Source: Clostridia bacterium (GTDB lineage Bacteria > Bacillota > Clostridia > RGIG6154). From it: DNA of 64,000 nt. A program made the translations under genes and the position numbers. The notes below the pieces were generated by a model, which had not been told where the DNA came from, made no database searches, and worked only from the letters and a program-made list of their open reading frames with translations. Below, piece after piece: positions 17,298 to 26,377 of this stretch (the stretch's first letter is position 1; each line of letters starts with the position of its first letter). The stretch lies in NCBI GenBank assembly GCA_017410375.1, contig JAFQQW010000059.1, forward strand, positions 62,001 to 126,000. Reading direction: 5' to 3'.

Positions 17298-18035
17298 ATG
17301 AGATTTACAGGAAAAACTGCACTTGTTACAGGTGCTGCAAAAGGTGTAGGCAGAGCGACTGCCACTAAATTTGCCAAGGAAGGTGCAAATGTTGTTATTT
17401 TAGACATAAATGCAGAAAATCTTTCTGCAACCGAAGCTGAAATTCGCGAAATCACCCCCAATGTTTTAAGCATTGTGTGTGATATCAGCGACGAAAAGGC
17501 AGTAAACGATGCTTTTTCAAAGGCAAAGGAAAAATTCGGCAATGTGGATATATTGGTAAATAATGCCGCCGTTTTCCGTCAGCACAAGCCTTTTCTCGAG
17601 CTTACCACAGAGGATTGGAAAACCTATTTTGATATCAATGTAATGGGCACTATGTTCTGCACCAAAGCCGCTCTTCCCGATATGCTGGAAAGACATTACG
17701 GCAGAATTATCAATGTTTCGTCTGTTGCAGGGGTATACGGTATTGCAAGTATGTCCCACTACTCTGCAACCAAAGGCGCGGTAAATTCCATGACACGCGC
17801 AATTGCCAAGGAGGTAACCGAGCAGGGTGTTCTGGTAAATGCCGTTTGCCCGGGCAGTATCAGTACCTCCGATGTAGCCGATATGGATTATACACAGCCC
17901 ACCCCCCTTTCCTTTATGGGACGCACAGGCTCCGACAATGAAAACGCCAACCTCATCTGCTTTTTAGCAAGCGATGAAGCAAGCTACATTGCAGGACAAT
18001 GCATCCAAATCGACGGTTGCCGCAAAAAACAATAA
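17298..18035 (+). CDS. Short-chain dehydrogenase/reductase (SDR)
   Basis: A 245-residue classical SDR: TGAAKGVG at residues 11-18, D35 in VVILDIN, VNNAAVF, catalytic S in INVSSVAGVYG and YSATK. A KEGG-type ribosome site (AAGGAGG) precedes the start, 12 bases after the AroD-like gene. It is third and last gene of the operon, closed by a terminator. It likely catalyses a second oxidation or reduction step of the same pathway; substrate unknown. Confidence 0.92.
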   Translation: MRFTGKTALVTGAAKGVGRATATKFAKEGANVVILDINAENLSATEAEIREITPNVLSIVCDISDEKAVNDAFSKAKEKFGNVDILVNNAAVFRQHKPFLELTTEDWKTYFDINVMGTMFCTKAALPDMLERHYGRIINVSSVAGVYGIASMSHYSATKGAVNSMTRAIAKEVTEQGVLVNAVCPGSISTSDVADMDYTQPTPLSFMGRTGSDNENANLICFLASDEASYIAGQCIQIDGCRKKQ

Positions 18036-18041
18036 AAATAA

Positions 18042-18067
18042 AAATCCACCAATGGTGGATTTTTTAT
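18042..18067. terminator. Bidirectional terminator
   Basis: AAATCCACC and GGTGGATTT pair around an AAT loop, with A-rich left and T-rich right flanks. It lies between the convergent SDR gene and the AraC gene at 18075. Confidence 0.92.
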
Positions 18068-18074
18068 TTTTCCT

Positions 18075-18866
18075 TCATATTTTTTTGGGAGCCTTCCCTG
18101 TCTGTTTTTTGTAAAATCTGCTAAAATACAGGCTGTCCTCAAATCCAAGCACCTCTGCCACATCCGCCACACGCATGTGCGTATCTCTTAAAATATCGGT
18201 AGCCTTTTCCGCCAGGAGCTTTGCCTTGTATTGGTGCGGTGTAAAATGGGTTACCTGCTTGAATTTGCGGATAAAATGGTATTCGCTGAGTCCTGCAAGT
18301 AAAGCATATTCTTTGCACGTTTTGCCCTTAAAATTCTCGGACTTCATTTCACGGATAACGCGTAAAATGCCTGCATCCGTCGCATTCTGCCTTGCACAAA
18401 GCTTTGAGAGCATGGAAATTAAAAGTCCGCAAAGCACATCCTCGGCAGTGCCGTTTTCCTCCGCAACACAATCAAGCATCTTGTCAAATATGCCCTGCAC
18501 CGTCGCCATATTTTCTATTCTGTACACCGTATCGGTCAGCTTAAACCGTTTCAGAAGCTCCCCGATTTCAGTTCCCGAAAAATGAATCCAGAAATTGTCT
18601 GTTTTCGGCGCTAAACGGTAGCATTGCACCTCCCCCGGTCGGTACAAAACCGCTTGGGCTTCTTTCAGCACCGTCTCTTTCCCGTCAAAGGTAAAGACAC
18701 CCTCTCCCTTGGTAATGCAAAGAAGCTGATAATCAGCTCTCCCTTGCAGGCGTTCTACATCCACCGCCTGCCTGATATCCTCATAAAAGCCGAAATTGTT
18801 GATTTGCATATATCGGTCAGATTCTCTGTCGGTGCTTTGTGTTCCTTTCCAGAAATAGCAATTCAT
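18075..18866 (-). CDS. AraC-family transcriptional regulator
   Basis: A 263-residue regulator with an N-terminal cupin sensor (LLCITKGEGVFTFDGKETVLKE) and a C-terminal double helix-turn-helix ending in DVAEVLGFEDSLYFSRFYKKQTGKAP. The frame is open for 61 more codons upstream, but ATG 18866 is preceded by GAGGTGAG and lies just inside a good promoter, so the longer frame is rejected. It diverges from the family 2 glycoside hydrolase gene at 19008 and probably controls it. Confidence 0.9.
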   Translation of the reverse strand: MNCYFWKGTQSTDRESDRYMQINNFGFYEDIRQAVDVERLQGRADYQLLCITKGEGVFTFDGKETVLKEAQAVLYRPGEVQCYRLAPKTDNFWIHFSGTEIGELLKRFKLTDTVYRIENMATVQGIFDKMLDCVAEENGTAEDVLCGLLISMLSKLCARQNATDAGILRVIREMKSENFKGKTCKEYALLAGLSEYHFIRKFKQVTHFTPHQYKAKLLAEKATDILRDTHMRVADVAEVLGFEDSLYFSRFYKKQTGKAPKKI

Positions 18867-18884
18867 TCTGCTCACCTCAACGGA

Positions 18885-18913
18885 ATCATACCATATTTTT
18901 TCAAAAAAGTCAA
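18885..18913 (-). promoter_or_regulatory. Promoter of the AraC gene at 18075-18866
   Basis: TTGACT (18908-18913) and TATGAT (18885-18890) on the - strand, spacer 17. It ends about 20 bases before the chosen start and so supports that start. Confidence 0.82.
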
Positions 18914-18954
18914 TCAAAACCGCAATTTTGTCCATAAAACAGCAACTTTCATCC

Positions 18955-18983
18955 TTGCGCATTTCTTTCTGATTCTTTATAAT
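18955..18983 (+). promoter_or_regulatory. Promoter of the GH2 gene
   Basis: TTGCGC (18955-18960), a 17-base spacer and a perfect TATAAT (18978-18983), followed by AAAGGAT and ATG 19008. Confidence 0.8.
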
Positions 18984-19007
18984 AAAAACAAAGAAAGGAT
19001 GATAAAA

Positions 19008-21332
19008 ATGCGCGAAAAAATTCTTTTTAATGACGACTGGCTTTTTCATCTCGGAGACATTGCTTTACCGCTTCCGAAAGACAAGGGTCCGCTTTACATG
19101 CAATCCAAAACCGAAACCATGCTGTGGGGACCTGCTTCAAGGCACTATAATGGCAGGTTTGACAGCTATGACACCACCGTCGAAATGGAAACCGAGCCTT
19201 GGGATGCAGTAACGCTTCCCCACGACTATATTATCTCTCAAGCGCCCGACAAAAAACAAAACAACACATTGGGCTATTTCAAATACGAAAACGCCTGGTA
19301 CAGAAAGAAATTTTTCTTAGGCGAGGAAGATAAAGAAAAGCGCCTTACCCTTTATTTCGAGGGTGTTGCCACCCATGCCACCGTATATGTAAACGGCTGT
19401 ATTTTAAAGCGCAATTTCTGTGGCTACAACAGCTTCGAGGTGGACATTACCGATGTGGCAAAATTCGGTACAGAAAAAAATATCCTTGCCGTGTATGTGG
19501 AAACCAACCATCACGAGGGCTGGTGGTACGAGGGTGCAGGCATTTACCGCCATGTATGGCTCTGTAAAACCAACCCCGTTGCCATCGATTTATACGGCGT
19601 ATTTGTTGCCCCTTATAAAAAAGAGGATGATTCCTGGGACATTCAGGTGGAAACCACCGTCCGAAACGACAGCTACCAAAACGTGATTGTACGGGCAGAA
19701 AGCACAGTACTTGACAAGGATGGCAACCCAATCGCTACCCTTTCGGGCAACACAGATATTCCGCTTCGGGAAAAGAGTGTTGCCAAATACAGCGCCAATG
19801 TTAAAAATCCCGTTCTCTGGGATGTGGACAACCCGTATCAGTACACTTTAAAGACAGACATTTATGTAAACGAAATCCTTACAGACAGTATACATACGCG
19901 CTTTGGCTTCCGTTATTTTGAAACGGATGCCGATAAAGGCTTTTTCCTAAACGGCAGACCCCTTAAAATCAAAGGCTTGTGCGCCCATCAGGATTTTGGA
20001 CTTACCGGTAAGGCAGTTGCAGACAATGTGCACCGCTACAAGGCAAAGCTGATGAAAGAAATGGGTGCAAACGGCTTCCGCACAAGCCACTACCCCCATT
20101 CCGAAGCCTTTATGGATGCGCTGGATGACTTAGGCTTTATTGTGATGAACGAAGCCAGATGGTTCTCTTCTGCCGAGGACAGCTTGAACCAGTTAGAAAT
20201 GCTCATTAAGCGGGACAGAAACCGTCCTTCGGTGTTTTTCTGGTCATTGGGCAACGAAGAACCGCACCACATTACCGAAGAAGGCAGACGCATCTGCAAA
20301 GCCATGATGGCACTTACCCGAAAATCAGACCCCACAAGACCGGTCATAACCGCCGTTTCCAATGACCCGGACATTGCAACGGTGTATGATGATTTGGATG
20401 TCATCGGCATCAACTATAACCTGGAAAAATACGATAAAATTCACAGCACCTATCCTCAAAAAGCCATTTTGTCCTCTGAATGCTGTGCCACCGGCACAAC
20501 CAGAGGCTGGTATGACGAAAGCTCTCCCGAAAAGGGATATATTGATGCCTACGACAAGGACACCAACAACTGGTTCAGAGGCAGAGAAAACACCTGGAAA
20601 TTCATTATGGAACGCCCCTGGGTTATGGGCGCTTATCAATGGACAGCCTTTGAGCATCGGGGCGAAACGGTATGGCCGCGCCTTTGCTCGCAATCGGGGG
20701 CAATTGATTTGTATCTGCAGAAAAAAGATGCGTTCTATCAGAATCAGTCCCATTGGCTGACCACCCCCATGGTACATCTCCTGCCCCATTGGAATTTTAA
20801 GGGCAGAGAGGGTGAGCCTATTAAAGTTTTTGCATACACCAACTGCGAGGAATTAGAGCTTTTCCTAAACGGCAAAAGCTTAGGGGTGCAAAAAATAGAG
20901 CCTTTCGGTCACGGCGAATGGATTGTAAACTATGTGCCGGGCAAAATAGAGGTTGTTGCAAAAAACAACGGCGAAACGGTTGCAAAGGACTGCAAAGAAA
21001 CCACCTCTCAACCGGTTGCCTTAAAATTAAAGCTTGAAAACGAAGTCACTGCAAACGGCAGAGATGTTGCAATTATCAGCTGCTACTGTGTGGACAGCAA
21101 CGGCCTCGAAGTGCCCACCGCCTGCCCCTTTGTGCGTTTCCACACAAATAGTGCAGGCAAAATCATCGGCACAGGCTCGGACATTTCGGATCACACACCC
21201 GTAACCGAAACCGACCGTAAGATGCGCGCAGGCAGAATCACGGTTGCCGTTGCAGTCGGCAAAGAGGGACCCTTAAAAGTCTACGCCACCTCCGAAAACC
21301 TGATTGATGCAGTCCTGACAATCAAATTTTAA
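19008..21332 (+). CDS. Glycoside hydrolase family 2 protein (beta-galactosidase/beta-glucuronidase-like)
   Basis: A 774-residue protein with the GH2 order: sugar-binding jelly roll (about 1-210, with LPHDYIISQ and WWYEGAGIYRHVWL), immunoglobulin-like domain, TIM barrel, and C-terminal beta domains. The acid/base is Glu417 in WSLGNEEPH and the nucleophile Glu491 in ILSSECC, 74 residues apart as in LacZ. There is no signal peptide, so it acts in the cytoplasm on imported oligosaccharides. The frame is open upstream to 18624, but the promoter and ribosome site fix the start at 19008. Exact sugar specificity cannot be read from sequence. Confidence 0.92.
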   Translation: MREKILFNDDWLFHLGDIALPLPKDKGPLYMQSKTETMLWGPASRHYNGRFDSYDTTVEMETEPWDAVTLPHDYIISQAPDKKQNNTLGYFKYENAWYRKKFFLGEEDKEKRLTLYFEGVATHATVYVNGCILKRNFCGYNSFEVDITDVAKFGTEKNILAVYVETNHHEGWWYEGAGIYRHVWLCKTNPVAIDLYGVFVAPYKKEDDSWDIQVETTVRNDSYQNVIVRAESTVLDKDGNPIATLSGNTDIPLREKSVAKYSANVKNPVLWDVDNPYQYTLKTDIYVNEILTDSIHTRFGFRYFETDADKGFFLNGRPLKIKGLCAHQDFGLTGKAVADNVHRYKAKLMKEMGANGFRTSHYPHSEAFMDALDDLGFIVMNEARWFSSAEDSLNQLEMLIKRDRNRPSVFFWSLGNEEPHHITEEGRRICKAMMALTRKSDPTRPVITAVSNDPDIATVYDDLDVIGINYNLEKYDKIHSTYPQKAILSSECCATGTTRGWYDESSPEKGYIDAYDKDTNNWFRGRENTWKFIMERPWVMGAYQWTAFEHRGETVWPRLCSQSGAIDLYLQKKDAFYQNQSHWLTTPMVHLLPHWNFKGREGEPIKVFAYTNCEELELFLNGKSLGVQKIEPFGHGEWIVNYVPGKIEVVAKNNGETVAKDCKETTSQPVALKLKLENEVTANGRDVAIISCYCVDSNGLEVPTACPFVRFHTNSAGKIIGTGSDISDHTPVTETDRKMRAGRITVAVAVGKEGPLKVYATSENLIDAVLTIKF

Positions 21333-21364
21333 CAGTAGCCGAAGTTTTTCGCCGATAGATATGT

Positions 21365-22435
21365 TCATCTTGCCCACTTATTAAGCATTTCCATATATTT
21401 CGGATTTTCCCTCAACTTAGCAAACATAGGATGCGGCGAGCTTAAAAGGCGATTTAATATCCAACCAAGCAGATCATTCGTTTTATAAGTGGTTTCAATC
21501 AACTCGGCAAGAATTTCGTCCGTTTCAGCAAGTCCCATCATTCTTTTCATTGATATAAACTGCTTTTGTCTTATACGAATCACATCATCTACAGAAGCAT
21601 TTTCCGTTGTAAGCATATCCGCCAAAACAGAATAGAGTGATTGTTCGGCAATGCAAAAAAACGCAATCTCTTTCTTCTGCTGCATTTTTGCAAAGGCTTC
21701 TGCTATGGATTCAAGACGTTCTGTCTTTTCTTCGACTGAAAGTGCAGGCTCAAAACGAATCATGCGTGCCAACTTTATAGACATTACATCCATAAGACTG
21801 TAGCAATTCTTTCTGTTCCAATAACGGTACTCCGAAGTATTCTTGCTAAAGAGCTGTTCTTTAACGATTGGAGCGTGCCACGCAGGGAGTTTGGATAAAA
21901 ATTCAAGTGCTGCTTCGGTATTCCCTGACGCATGGAGAAGCTTTGCTTTCATATTGATTGCTTCAGCACGAAGGTCATCCTGGGTCGCACCTTTCAAGAT
22001 GCAATCACAAAGCTGTGTCAATTCTTCTTTATTTTTCAGCAAGGCTTCACAATCGGTTGCAACGCATCCACCTGCTATATCCCACATGTACTTACTCATT
22101 ATGCGATAGTCATGCGGATATTTCTTGCGAGCGTTGCAAATCAATTCTCTGCCTTCCAAGAATCTACCTTCTACGCACAAGCGCTGATATTCGGCGAGAA
22201 TTTGCTTCACATCTGCGTTGGCTTTTGCTTCGTCATATCCCATCAGTTCATCAACCGTAACGCCAAATATCTCTGCCAACGGAAACAGCATTGTGATATC
22301 GGGATAAGTGTTTTGCGTCTCCCATTTGCTTACTGCCGCAGTTGAAATATTCAAAAGCACTGCAAGTTGTTCTTGTGTCAATCCTTTGGCAAGGCGTAAG
22401 CGTTTGATGTTCATTCCAATATTCAGTTTCATCAT
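21365..22435 (-). CDS. XRE-family helix-turn-helix regulator with a long C-terminal helical domain
   Basis: A protein of about 355 residues. The N-terminal HTH is clear (IKRLRLAKGLTQEQLAVLLN, then STAAVSKWETQNTYPDITML). About 280 residues of helical repeats follow, which look TPR-like (RFLEGRELICNARKKYPHDYR, then AINMKAKLLHASGNTEAALEFL). Such proteins are common in Clostridia as orphan regulators. Two ATG codons stand in tandem at the start; AAGGAG is 4 and 7 bases away, so the second one (22432) may be the true start. It has no obvious operon partner. Confidence 0.88.
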   Translation of the reverse strand: MMKLNIGMNIKRLRLAKGLTQEQLAVLLNISTAAVSKWETQNTYPDITMLFPLAEIFGVTVDELMGYDEAKANADVKQILAEYQRLCVEGRFLEGRELICNARKKYPHDYRIMSKYMWDIAGGCVATDCEALLKNKEELTQLCDCILKGATQDDLRAEAINMKAKLLHASGNTEAALEFLSKLPAWHAPIVKEQLFSKNTSEYRYWNRKNCYSLMDVMSIKLARMIRFEPALSVEEKTERLESIAEAFAKMQQKKEIAFFCIAEQSLYSVLADMLTTENASVDDVIRIRQKQFISMKRMMGLAETDEILAELIETTYKTNDLLGWILNRLLSSPHPMFAKLRENPKYMEMLNKWAR

Positions 22436-22774
22436 AATTCTCCTTATAAATAAAGTAACAGACCTATTTGTAAATATTATATCACAAATTATCCTGTTTA
22501 CAAGCGAAGTATCGGCAACAAGAATTTAACCAACAGTTAATTATTTTAAGTGAATGAAAAAAATCATTGCAATCACGATGCTTTCAAGCTGTCGAAAAAG
22601 TCGTTTTACCGCAAGAAAAAACCAAAAACCTTCCTCTGACGAGGAAGGTGTCACGCGCAAGCGTGACGGAAGGAGAGAATATTAAACGGAGCGGAATCCA
22701 TCGAGGATTCCGCTCCGTTACTTGCTTTTTCACACGCTGAGAGACTGTAAATTTATTACAATCTCTTTTGAATA
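22436..22774. repeat. Gene-free stretch with three strong hairpins
   Basis: No gene is seen here. It holds ACCTTCCTC / GAGGAAGGT (22628-22649), GTCACGC / GCGTGAC with a GCAA loop (22650-22667), and a perfect 15-bp stem AACGGAGCGGAATCC with its complement around ATCGA (22685-22719). A fourth imperfect hairpin with the core TAAATTTATTACA (22742-22770) lies next to the stop codon of the neighbouring gene. The clustered hairpins resemble the hairpin arrays at 59.8 and 62.1-62.5 kb. The 15-bp stem may also end transcription from the gene at 22775. Confidence 0.75.
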
Positions 22775-24658
22775 TCATAATAAAGGAATAAACAAGCCAC
22801 CCACAACGGTTCTGCCCTGGAACGCCTGTTCATAGGCAGTTGAGGTGTAGTACCAGTCGGTCATGGGCACGCGGTTTGGCGTATCCTGCATCATACGCAC
22901 CATCGCCTTGCACACCGCTTCAAAGTATTCCTTATCCTCAGAAATACAGGTAGACCACATCAGCCAGTCGATTTTGGTGTAATCGGCTCTGCAGTCAAGC
23001 GGTACACCATAAGGGTTCATTTTGGTCTTATAAAGCTCAATTTCCGCTTTTTTCACGTCCTCCGAGAACAGATTAAAGCCAAGCAGATTGTCCCATACTA
23101 TGTTGTATTTTAAGCTCCAGCCGTCCGCATCGTCAAAGGTCAGACGGGTCGCGCCTGTTGCATTTTGGGCATCCTTTTCCCATTCCTTTGCGTATTTTTG
23201 CGCAACATCCAAGTATTTCTGTTCGCCCGACAGCATACCAAAGCACGCAATCCCTAAAATCGCTTTTAAGCTTAAGTTACAGTTATGGCTCAAATGACCT
23301 GCAAAATCGTCGGTACAAAGCTGATTTGCCGGGTCATAGCCAAATTCTACCAAATAATCTGCCCAGGTACGCATCAATTCTAAATTTTCTTCAAATAGCT
23401 TTTTGTCGCCACCGGAATATTTGTAAACCGCACCTAAGCAAAGGAGCATATTGCCCGACTCTTCCACAGGCATCTGGTATTTTTCCTGATTGCCACCGTA
23501 CACCTGCCCATTGGCAAGGGGGTATTGTCCCACATCATGCGGTGCAAAGTTAAAGGTCCAGGCATCCGTCTTTGCGTAGCGGATAATGGGACGGAGCATA
23601 CCCAGAACAAACTCGGGATTGTACTTTAAGAACAGCGGAATGGACGGATAGGTTACATCCAGCGTACCGATACAGCCATTGGAATCACATTCTTTGGAAA
23701 GGAACAAAATGTCCCCGTTTTCGTCTGCCACCATTTTGTGTCCTGCAATCGCCTGACGGTATGCAAAGCACAAAACCGTATTAAAATCCTCGCCTTTTGC
23801 AAGGGCTTCTGCCATAAGCTCTTCATCAAACGCATCACACTCTGCCTTGATGGCATCATACTCAGCTATTGCCTTTTCTAACATTTGCGCAAAGGTTGTG
23901 CCGTCTTTTGCAAAGTATTCCTTTAAGGGCTTGCCGAAATATTCAATGGGATACACTTCATCATACGCCACCGTCACAACTCCCGAAAGTTCTTTGCGGA
24001 CAGTTGTTAAATAGGGCATATCGGAATAGGCGTTATACACCTGATTTAAGGGTGTAAAATTCAAAACTCCTGAGCTGTTTTCTATAATCAGGGGCTTTGC
24101 ATTTGTGTCACAGACATGCACATAACCCCAGTCAATCATCACTCTGTCGCCCGACTGTGAAAGCGGATTCTGCACTGTATTTCCCATAGAAACCGAAACG
24201 GGCGTCTTTTTAAAGGACACATCCTGCTTGCGGTTATCCACGCAGGCTCTTGCGTTGATACCAAAGAAAAACTTCACCCAATTGTGCACATTCGTTTTGC
24301 GTTCTATTTCATAGCGGATGTAGCTTGCAGGGCGTGCCAGAATTTCGGGCTTGCGCAAAAGGAGCGGTGTGGTAAAGCAAAGCTTTAATTTCACATGCTC
24401 GTTTTCAAAGGTGTAGTAGGTGCTAAGAGGTGTAACTCTGCATTCGGTTTGTCTTAAAACGCGCTTAAAGGGCGTAAAATCACAGCTTGTTCCGCATGCA
24501 TAAAAAGGCAAATCATCTAACATCACACCTGCTAAGATTGGGCACTCTTTAGAACTCCAATGCTTTGTAACGCCTGTTTCCAGGGTATCTGCACAGTCCC
24601 ATACTGAAAAGAACGGGTCTACAGTAATAAGCGGTATTGCCGCTGCTTTGCGTTTCAT
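22775..24658 (-). CDS. DUF5127/DUF4965/DUF1793 (glutaminase GtaA-like) family protein
   Basis: A 627-residue protein matching the GtaA-like family: an N-terminal beta domain (AAIPLITVDPFFSVWDCADT through the DUF5127 region), then the helical domain seen in GADENGDILFLSKECDSNGCIGTLD-type segments, YPSIPLFLKYNPEFVLGMLRP and HDVGQYPLANGQVYGG. The six-hairpin fold is that of many glycoside hydrolases, and these proteins are often found in carbohydrate loci. There is no signal peptide. ATG 24658 is chosen because GGGAGGA is 7 bases upstream. It is divergent from an AraC gene with a 97-base shared promoter region. Confidence 0.85.
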   Translation of the reverse strand: MKRKAAAIPLITVDPFFSVWDCADTLETGVTKHWSSKECPILAGVMLDDLPFYACGTSCDFTPFKRVLRQTECRVTPLSTYYTFENEHVKLKLCFTTPLLLRKPEILARPASYIRYEIERKTNVHNWVKFFFGINARACVDNRKQDVSFKKTPVSVSMGNTVQNPLSQSGDRVMIDWGYVHVCDTNAKPLIIENSSGVLNFTPLNQVYNAYSDMPYLTTVRKELSGVVTVAYDEVYPIEYFGKPLKEYFAKDGTTFAQMLEKAIAEYDAIKAECDAFDEELMAEALAKGEDFNTVLCFAYRQAIAGHKMVADENGDILFLSKECDSNGCIGTLDVTYPSIPLFLKYNPEFVLGMLRPIIRYAKTDAWTFNFAPHDVGQYPLANGQVYGGNQEKYQMPVEESGNMLLCLGAVYKYSGGDKKLFEENLELMRTWADYLVEFGYDPANQLCTDDFAGHLSHNCNLSLKAILGIACFGMLSGEQKYLDVAQKYAKEWEKDAQNATGATRLTFDDADGWSLKYNIVWDNLLGFNLFSEDVKKAEIELYKTKMNPYGVPLDCRADYTKIDWLMWSTCISEDKEYFEAVCKAMVRMMQDTPNRVPMTDWYYTSTAYEQAFQGRTVVGGLFIPLL

Positions 24659-24678
24659 ATATATTCCTCCCAAATTAT

Positions 24679-24707
24679 TTGACTTTCTTATATTATACTG
24701 CTATAAT
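24679..24707 (+). promoter_or_regulatory. Promoter of the AraC gene at 24756
   Basis: TTGACT (24679-24684), a 17-base spacer and TATAAT (24702-24707). It is interleaved with the divergent promoter of the gene at 22775: each -10 lies inside the other's spacer region. Confidence 0.88.
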
Positions 24708-24720
24708 ACAGGTATAACAA
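24692..24720 (-). promoter_or_regulatory. Promoter of the GtaA-like gene
   Basis: On the - strand, TTGTTA (24715-24720), a 17-base spacer and TATAAT (24692-24697). It overlaps the divergent AraC promoter almost fully, so polymerase or a regulator at one would block the other. Confidence 0.85.
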
Positions 24721-24755
24721 TGCTAAAAACAGTTGAAAAAATGAGGAAAACAATT

Positions 24756-25562
24756 ATGAAAGAAGAAATTTATTCTATTTTTCAAGGCTCGGAGAACCGT
24801 AAGCTGATTACCCTTGAAATCTGCGGTATTACCAATCCTGCCAAAAACTATTGGATTCGCCGTGAAAAATCCCGAACCTGCTGCATTGAGTATATCGAAT
24901 CGGGTACAGGCACAGTGCATTTAGACGACAAAACCTTTCACCCGATAGGCGGAGACAGTTATATGCTCCAGCCTGAACGTGACCAGTACTATTACAGCGA
25001 TAAAGCAGACCCCTGGAAAAAATATTTTATCAACATTCGAAACGGCATGTTGTTTTCTGGGATGCTTTCGGCATACGGCTTGGAAAAACATTCCCACTTT
25101 ATAAATCTGAACATTAAAGCCGAGCTTTTGGAAATTATACACCTTGCCAAGCAGGAAAGCACCGACAACACCGAACAAATCATCGGCATTTTAAACCGCA
25201 TTTTCTTTAAAATGCACGCCTCTCTGCAAAATGAAGCAAATGTACCTGATATTGCTGTGCAAATGAAAGACTTTTTAAACACAAAGCTACACAGTGCCTT
25301 TAAAATTGAGGCGTTATGTGCCTCATTTTCTCTCTCGGAATCCCGAACCATCCGCATTTTTAAAGAAGCCTTTGGCGTAACCCCTTATGCCTATGTTTTA
25401 AGCAAAAAAATGAGCCTTGCCAAGCAAATGCTTAAAGACACCAATCTACCCGTAAAAGAAATCGCAAAGCAGTTAAGCTTTGCGGATGAATACTATTTTT
25501 CCAACATCTTTAAATCAAAAGTCGGTATCTCCCCCACCGCATTCCGAAAAGCAAAAGACTAA
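24756..25562 (+). CDS. AraC-family transcriptional regulator
   Basis: A 268-residue AraC protein: cupin sensor (CIEYIESGTGTVHLDDKTFHPIG in two pieces around the beta barrel) and the C-terminal HTH pair ending EIAKQLSFADEYYFSNIFKSKVGISPTAF. ATG 24756 is preferred over upstream ATGs because GAGGA (24743-24747) is 8 bases before it. It probably regulates the divergent GtaA-like gene. Its stop codon is part of a terminator stem shared with the next gene. Confidence 0.9.
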   Translation: MKEEIYSIFQGSENRKLITLEICGITNPAKNYWIRREKSRTCCIEYIESGTGTVHLDDKTFHPIGGDSYMLQPERDQYYYSDKADPWKKYFINIRNGMLFSGMLSAYGLEKHSHFINLNIKAELLEIIHLAKQESTDNTEQIIGILNRIFFKMHASLQNEANVPDIAVQMKDFLNTKLHSAFKIEALCASFSLSESRTIRIFKEAFGVTPYAYVLSKKMSLAKQMLKDTNLPVKEIAKQLSFADEYYFSNIFKSKVGISPTAFRKAKD

Positions 25563-25580
25563 GCTTACGCTTAGTCTTTT
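25557..25580. terminator. Bidirectional terminator overlapping two stop codons
   Basis: GACTAAGC and GCTTAGTC pair around TTAC, with TTTT on the right and AAAA on the left. The TAA of the AraC gene (25560-25562) and the stop of the HAD gene (25571-25573) are both inside the stem. Confidence 0.92.
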
Positions 25581-26323
25581 AAAAATTCCTCTAAATGATA
25601 TATAATGTGTGCAATGGCATGCTGTTCCATGGGAACGGTCACAAAATCTGCAACCTCTTTAAGTTCAGGCATAGCATTCCCCACCGCAATACCGATGTCC
25701 GCATCAGAAAGCAGACTGAAATCGTTGCCGTAATCCCCTACGCCGATAACCGTTTTTGCCCCGGTCAACTGCTTCACAAACTGTACTGCTCTCCCTTTTC
25801 CTGCCGCAGAGCTATTAAGCTCCAGCGACACATTCCAGCTGTGTCCCATCTCAAATTCCGGGAATAAAGGCTCTAACGTTTTCTTTAATTGCTTTGCTTT
25901 ATCTTCACTGTCTGCCACGAACACAATTTTTAAGAAAACGCCCTCTGCATAATCCGAAGGGTCAAAGCTCGTCACCGTCTCCCCGGTTGGGGTATGTACA
26001 TACACACTTAAATCAGGGTATGCTTCTTTTGCCACGCGAAGTGCTTCTTTAAAGCTTTCGGTCATTTCGCCCTGCCACAAAATTTCGCCTGTTTTATGGT
26101 CTGCAATCTGTGTACCGTTTACCACAATAAGCGGTGCATTAAAGGGAATCAGCCGGCTGAAATGCTCCATAACATAGCGGTAAGCCCGACCTGTGGACAG
26201 GGTAAATAAACCGCCGTTTTCGGTAAAATAGCGGATTGCTTCTAAATTTTCTTTTGAAATGTCGGTACCGCGAGCCAATGTGCCGTCCACATCGCTGGCA
26301 ATTAAAATTCCGTCATACTTCAT
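25571..26323 (-). CDS. Cof-type HAD-superfamily phosphatase
   Basis: A 250-residue HAD hydrolase with motif I DVDGTLA near residue 9, motif II STGR, and motif III/IV GVGDYGNDFSLLSDADIGIAVGNA. The class IIB cap between motifs II and III identifies the Cof/YidA group, which removes phosphate from sugar phosphates or flavin and vitamin phosphates. GGAGGG is the ribosome site. It is convergent with the AraC gene; no operon partner is seen. Confidence 0.92.
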   Translation of the reverse strand: MKYDGILIASDVDGTLARGTDISKENLEAIRYFTENGGLFTLSTGRAYRYVMEHFSRLIPFNAPLIVVNGTQIADHKTGEILWQGEMTESFKEALRVAKEAYPDLSVYVHTPTGETVTSFDPSDYAEGVFLKIVFVADSEDKAKQLKKTLEPLFPEFEMGHSWNVSLELNSSAAGKGRAVQFVKQLTGAKTVIGVGDYGNDFSLLSDADIGIAVGNAMPELKEVADFVTVPMEQHAIAHIIYHLEEFLKD

Positions 26324-26377
26324 TTATAACCCTCCGAAATCAAGGTTCCCGCAAGGGGATGGAAAAATGCGTACAGA

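Noticed and set aside
18624-19007. Longer start for the GH2 gene (902-residue frame)
   Set aside because: It would run through the divergent AraC gene start and both promoters; ATG 19008 has promoter, ribosome site and the family start.
18867-19049. Longer start for the AraC gene at 18075
   Set aside because: It overlaps the GH2 start and its promoter; ATG 18866 has a ribosome site and a well-placed promoter.
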